DNA from: JAFEBO01 sp036392375
GTDB lineage: Bacteria; Planctomycetota; Phycisphaerae; Phycisphaerales; UBA1924
DNA length: 8,993 bases
Assembly (NCBI GenBank): GCA_036392375.1
Contig: DASVYC010000041.1
Span: 1-8,993, forward strand
Reading direction: 5' to 3'
In this document: one piece after another, positions 6,336 through 8,993 of the stretch
How positions within the stretch are numbered: position 1 is the first letter of the stretch
How the letters are laid out: the number at the start of each line of letters is the position of its first letter
Made by a program: the position numbers and the translations under genes
Notes under the pieces: generated by a model
The model's input: the letters and a program-made list of their open reading frames with translations, nothing else
Databases searched by the model: none
Told to the model about the DNA's origin: nothing

Positions 6336-6449
6336 AGCAGGCTCCTCGTCTCGAAACGACGAGACGTCTCCCGGCTACATACGCCGTCGCTGGAGCCGCT
6401 GTCCGCTTTGCGGAGCGCCTGGGTCAAGTCATTCGATAGATCGAACGGG
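6336..6449 (-). other. 114-base gap between zinc-ribbon and gpW-like genes
   Basis: This is the longest gene-free stretch in the window. It holds three short inverted repeats: the hairpin at 6347-6366, TCCGC/GCGGA around TTT (6402-6414), and TTCGA/TCGAA around four bases (6432-6445). A palindrome GAGACGTCTC lies at 6361-6370. On the minus strand TTGACC (6422-6427) resembles a -35 box, but no suitable -10 box lies at the right distance. I see no tRNA or small gene here. Confidence 0.5.
6347..6366. repeat. Hairpin directly next to the gpW-like ribosome binding site
   Basis: CGTCTCG (6347-6353) and CGAGACG (6360-6366) are perfect 7-base complements around a 6-base loop. In the minus-strand transcript the hairpin ends where AGGAG (6342-6346) of the gpW-like gene begins, so it could block or expose ribosome access, or protect a processed 5' end. 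No U-run follows it, so it is not a normal intrinsic terminator. Confidence 0.55.
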
Positions 6450-6632
6450 CTACGCCTGGGCTTCCCTAGTCGAGACACGCCGCCCGCAGTGCCGGCACTC
6501 CCGCCGGCGCACAATCGCACCGGCAATCCGCTTGAGGTAGAGCACTCGGAAGTGCTGGCATCCACAGCCACGACACACCAGCCCGAGGGGCTGGTCCTTC
6601 TCCGTCGGGACGACTCGCCGCACGCGTGGCAT
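6450..6632 (-). CDS. NrdR-like zinc-ribbon small protein
   Basis: A 60-residue basic protein with one zinc-binding fold. C20 and C23 in LVCRGCGCQHF pair with C46 and C49 in RRRECRHCGRRVSTRE; between them lies FRVLYLKRIAGAIV. The GAIVRRRECRHCGRRVSTRE segment closely resembles the zinc ribbon at the N-terminus of the NrdR repressor (known pattern AIRRRREC, two residues, CGKRFTTYE). The ATP-cone domain of NrdR is absent, so it cannot be a complete nucleotide-sensing NrdR. It probably binds nucleic acid or acts in packaging or in transcription of the late genes; this is inference. ATG at 6632 shares its A with the terminase TGA stop (TGATG), so translation is coupled; AGGAG lies 10 bases before the start. 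Zn ribbons of this type are not part of the lambda packaging module. Confidence 0.78.
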   Translation of the reverse strand: MPRVRRVVPTEKDQPLGLVCRGCGCQHFRVLYLKRIAGAIVRRRECRHCGRRVSTREAQA

Positions 6633-8917
6633 CAGCGACGGTCTCCTCGGATGGCCGACAGTCGAATGCGTGGCCGGTTTGGCACTCGCGCATCAGTGCC
6701 AAAGAGCACCGCACCCTGCATGGAGGCGGCCACCGCCGCGCCGACGAGACCGTCGAGCCAGTGGTTGTCGAGCCCTTCGACACGGAGCTTCCACTCGTCC
6801 ACGGTGCGGCCCCGGCCCTCCGTCCGCACGCGGTACTCGCTGGTGAGGTGCTCCGACAATAGACGGTGTGGCTCGGGCTTCTGGCCGAACAACGAGAGGC
6901 CTCCGGGATCGCCCATCGGCACCGCCAGCCGCGCATGCACAAAGGACTTCCAGTAGTTCGTGTCGAACAGGACGTGACGCACCGCCCGTTTGCCCGTCAC
7001 GATCGGCACGCGCCAGTTCAGGCCGACCCGCTCGCCGCGCTTGCGCTTGTAGTCGCTGAACGGGAGGCTGCTCGCACCGACATAGCGTCCGTGGCTGGGC
7101 GTGAGCACGCTCGCGTGCGGACTCTGGCGACAGAACTGATAGACAACATCCGTGGATGAACCCCAGTTGGCGTCGATCAGGCATCGATCGATCCGGACCA
7201 TCGCGCCGTCGTCGCGCCGCCACTCGCGAGCAACCGTCGCCTCGATGAGCCGCTCCAGGCCGCCGTAGATCGCGCCTTCAACGCCAGCGCGTGGCGAAGC
7301 GGCTCCGAGCGTCCGGCGCAAATCCCGAAGCGTGAAGTACGCCTGCTTCTGGTCCGGCTCGGTGCCATAGTCGATGATGTGCCCCGTGAAGTCGTCTTCC
7401 CAGGCGGCTACGAGGTAGAACAGTGCCTTGCCCTGCACGTCCACGAACATCGTCAGGTGTGAGCACCCGAGTGGGACAAGCCCGCGGGCGTGCCCGTTCA
7501 CCTTCGCTGCGATCTGGTCGGCGTTCAGAAGGTCGTCTGCGACCTCGACCTCGGGCAGCGGTTCGTTCTGATACTCGGCGAAGAACGCGGCCTCGTTCTG
7601 CAGCCGGAGATTCATGGCGTGCTGCACCGCCGACAATTCGTCGTGGTTGAACCGCTCCGGCCAGGCGATGACCGCCCCCTCGTCCATCGCCGTCCGGTGC
7701 TTGCCGTAGAACGCCGTGGCATCGATGATCCCCCGATCGGCGCGAAGCCCCTCGGCCCGCACGCGGGCGTACTCGGCCCAGAGCATCTCGTTCCTGGGGA
7801 ACGAATAGACCATCTTGGTCCGCTCGCCCTGCCACTGCGGGTGCTTGTCGCGGTCGAGAATGCGGTCCGCCAGATCATCGGGGCGGACCACCGTTAGCGT
7901 CATCAGGCCGGCGATCTTCCGTCCGGGCCCGGCCATGCCCAGGATCGCGCCCGCGAGAATGCGTTCTCGGTTGGCGCACTGCGAAGGAGAGCGGGCGCTC
8001 TCGTCGGTCTGCGGGTCGTCGATCAGTACGAGCGACGGGCGGACGCTCACACCGTCGACACGCTTGTGCTTCATGCCACGGATGCGGCCCGTGATCCCCG
8101 CGACACGGATGATCGCGCCGGATGCCGCGGAGCCCGGGACCGTGGGCAGCACGATCTCTCGGGCGGTCCACCCGATGTGGGTCTGCTTGCCTTGGTAGAG
8201 CTGCCCTGAAGCCCGCTGGTGGATGCCTTCGAGCGAGCGGATCGGGTGGCAGATCTCTGGGAAGTCGCCGCCGAGGATCTCGCTGTTCTCCAACTCCGCC
8301 TTGATCGAATCGAGCATCCCGGCCGCGTGCTCTTCGTCGGAGCCGACAAGCGCCACGAACTCCCGGTGCCCGTACACCAACGCCCACAGACACGCGATCT
8401 CGCAGAGCGAAGTCTTGCCTGAGCCGCGCGGCATCGCCATCGCAAACAGCCCGCCCTCGAGCACCGCCTGTTCGATCTTGGCGATGACCTTGAGATGGTC
8501 ATCCGACCACTTCAGGTGAAACGTCTGCGGGAAGTACGCCTCGCAGAAGTACCGGAAGTCCCGCGCGGCTCGATCTCGCCTGGCGGGGTCCGCAACCGAC
8601 GGCAGATCACCAATGTCCCGTCCCGACAGCGACAGCATCGCGTTGCGGAGCCGAGCACGCTCCTTCATCGCGTCGTAACCCGTCAGACCTTCGGGCGCAT
8701 TGGCAGCATCGGCGATCGCCTCGTGCCGCGTGGTCGCCAGCCACGCCACGTATCGGAACAGATCAACCTTGCCCGCATCGCCGTCGGCCGCGACGCGGAA
8801 CCCCGCGCGCGTGCGATGTCGGTGGAGCTGCCGCTCGCTGATCACCTCGCCCAGCGTCGTGCTGTTGAGCAGCCGCGCGAGTTCGCCGGGCTTGAGTTTG
8901 CGCGGGTCAATCGCCAC
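6632..8917 (-). CDS. Terminase large subunit with N-terminal winged-helix-like segment
   Basis: This 761-residue motor pumps DNA through the portal and cuts it. Residues 1-70 (GELARLLN, then TLGEVISERQLHRHRTRAGF and KVDLFRYVAWL) look like a winged helix-turn-helix as in small terminase subunits. The ATPase follows: PRGSGKTS is the Walker A motif (163-170, K168) and PSLVLIDDPQTDES contains the Walker B acids D300/D301. The C-terminal nuclease shows spaced acids: FVDVQG (D493), LIDANWG (D582), and GLDNHWLDGLVG (D717, D722), the last resembling gpA-like terminases. It is longer than lambda gpA (641). GTG at 8917 overlaps the upstream gene by 11 bases; AAGGAG precedes it by 10 bases. Exact subfamily (GpA-like or another) is uncertain; identity as a terminase is not. 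It stands first in the head gene block, before portal and capsid. Confidence 0.92.
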   Translation of the reverse strand: MAIDPRKLKPGELARLLNSTTLGEVISERQLHRHRTRAGFRVAADGDAGKVDLFRYVAWLATTRHEAIADAANAPEGLTGYDAMKERARLRNAMLSLSGRDIGDLPSVADPARRDRAARDFRYFCEAYFPQTFHLKWSDDHLKVIAKIEQAVLEGGLFAMAMPRGSGKTSLCEIACLWALVYGHREFVALVGSDEEHAAGMLDSIKAELENSEILGGDFPEICHPIRSLEGIHQRASGQLYQGKQTHIGWTAREIVLPTVPGSAASGAIIRVAGITGRIRGMKHKRVDGVSVRPSLVLIDDPQTDESARSPSQCANRERILAGAILGMAGPGRKIAGLMTLTVVRPDDLADRILDRDKHPQWQGERTKMVYSFPRNEMLWAEYARVRAEGLRADRGIIDATAFYGKHRTAMDEGAVIAWPERFNHDELSAVQHAMNLRLQNEAAFFAEYQNEPLPEVEVADDLLNADQIAAKVNGHARGLVPLGCSHLTMFVDVQGKALFYLVAAWEDDFTGHIIDYGTEPDQKQAYFTLRDLRRTLGAASPRAGVEGAIYGGLERLIEATVAREWRRDDGAMVRIDRCLIDANWGSSTDVVYQFCRQSPHASVLTPSHGRYVGASSLPFSDYKRKRGERVGLNWRVPIVTGKRAVRHVLFDTNYWKSFVHARLAVPMGDPGGLSLFGQKPEPHRLLSEHLTSEYRVRTEGRGRTVDEWKLRVEGLDNHWLDGLVGAAVAASMQGAVLFGTDARVPNRPRIRLSAIRGDRR

Positions 8918-8993
8918 CTGCGGACATCTCCTTCACGAGCCACGCGGCGTAGTGCACAAGGTTGACGCTGCCGTCGGCGTTGGTCGGCGCGCC
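8907..8993 (-). CDS. C-terminal end of a small terminase-like or DNA-binding protein (partial)
   Basis: Reading leftward from the window edge, the frame gives 28 residues, GAPTNADGSVNLVHYAAWLV then KEMSAGGD, and a TGA stop at 8907-8909. It overlaps the terminase start by 11 bases, as co-translated phage genes do. The sequence DGSVNLVHYAAWL matches in pattern the segment KVDLFRYVAWL of the terminase N-terminus (V, L, Y and AWL in the same order) and would be the end wing and last helix of a similar winged-helix domain. A gene directly before the terminase large subunit is normally the small subunit, which recognises the packaging site. Only the last residues are visible, so the role is inferred. 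Confidence 0.58.
   Translation of the reverse strand, partial: GAPTNADGSVNLVHYAAWLVKEMSAGGD

Noticed and set aside
6376..6427. Possible minus-strand promoter (TTGACC with TATGTA)
   Set aside because: About 40 bases separate the two boxes rather than 16-18, and the sequence at the proper distance (GGACAG) is a poor -10 box.
5925..6956. 343-codon plus-strand open frame
   Set aside because: It runs antisense across the portal start, the gpW-like gene, the gap, the zinc-ribbon gene and the terminase end. No ribosome site or recognisable domain was seen.
1..8993. Defence system, CRISPR array, tRNA or insertion sequence
   Set aside because: All gene space is explained by phage structural genes. 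No spaced direct repeats of CRISPR type, no tRNA-like cloverleaf and no transposase or flanking terminal repeats were seen.

Overview
The window is a GC-rich, tightly packed block of phage head and tail genes, all read from the minus strand, so gene order runs from position 8993 down to 1. It is either a prophage segment or a tailed-phage genome fragment. The combination of a lambda-type portal, a protease-capsid fusion, a DUF2190 cement protein, a lambda-V-like tube protein and then a tail assembly protein points to a long-tailed (siphovirus-like) phage. The host cannot be named from the sequence. High GC, frequent GTG starts and the style of several small proteins resemble prophages of Planctomycetota, but that is a low-confidence impression. 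No integrase, repressor, lysis, replication or host gene is present, so lysogeny cannot be judged.

Packaging module (8993-6450): the C-terminal end of a small protein that resembles a DNA-binding (small terminase-like) protein overlaps the start of a 761-residue terminase large subunit. That terminase carries its own N-terminal winged-helix-like segment, then an ATPase with Walker A and B motifs, then a nuclease domain. A 60-residue protein with a zinc ribbon like the N-terminus of NrdR follows, starting on the last base of the terminase stop codon. Next come 114 bases without a gene, holding several inverted repeats.

Head module (6335-2135): a 70-residue gpW-like head-tail joining protein candidate, a lambda-family portal, a fused prohead protease/scaffold/major capsid protein, and a DUF2190 capsid cement protein. 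The fusion has a well-formed internal ribosome binding site in front of an in-frame ATG, so it could give both a full protease-capsid product and a shorter scaffold-capsid product.

Neck and tail module (2125-1): a head-tail attachment protein candidate, a small membrane-anchored coiled-coil protein, a tail terminator/completion candidate, an unrecognised 85-residue protein, the tail tube protein and the beginning of a probable tail assembly chaperone. An 84-base gap before the last gene carries four in-phase 11-base repeats. No promoter or intrinsic terminator could be supported; the short spacings and overlaps suggest one long polycistronic transcript with translational coupling. No plus-strand gene is convincing; the long plus-strand open frames are antisense shadows.
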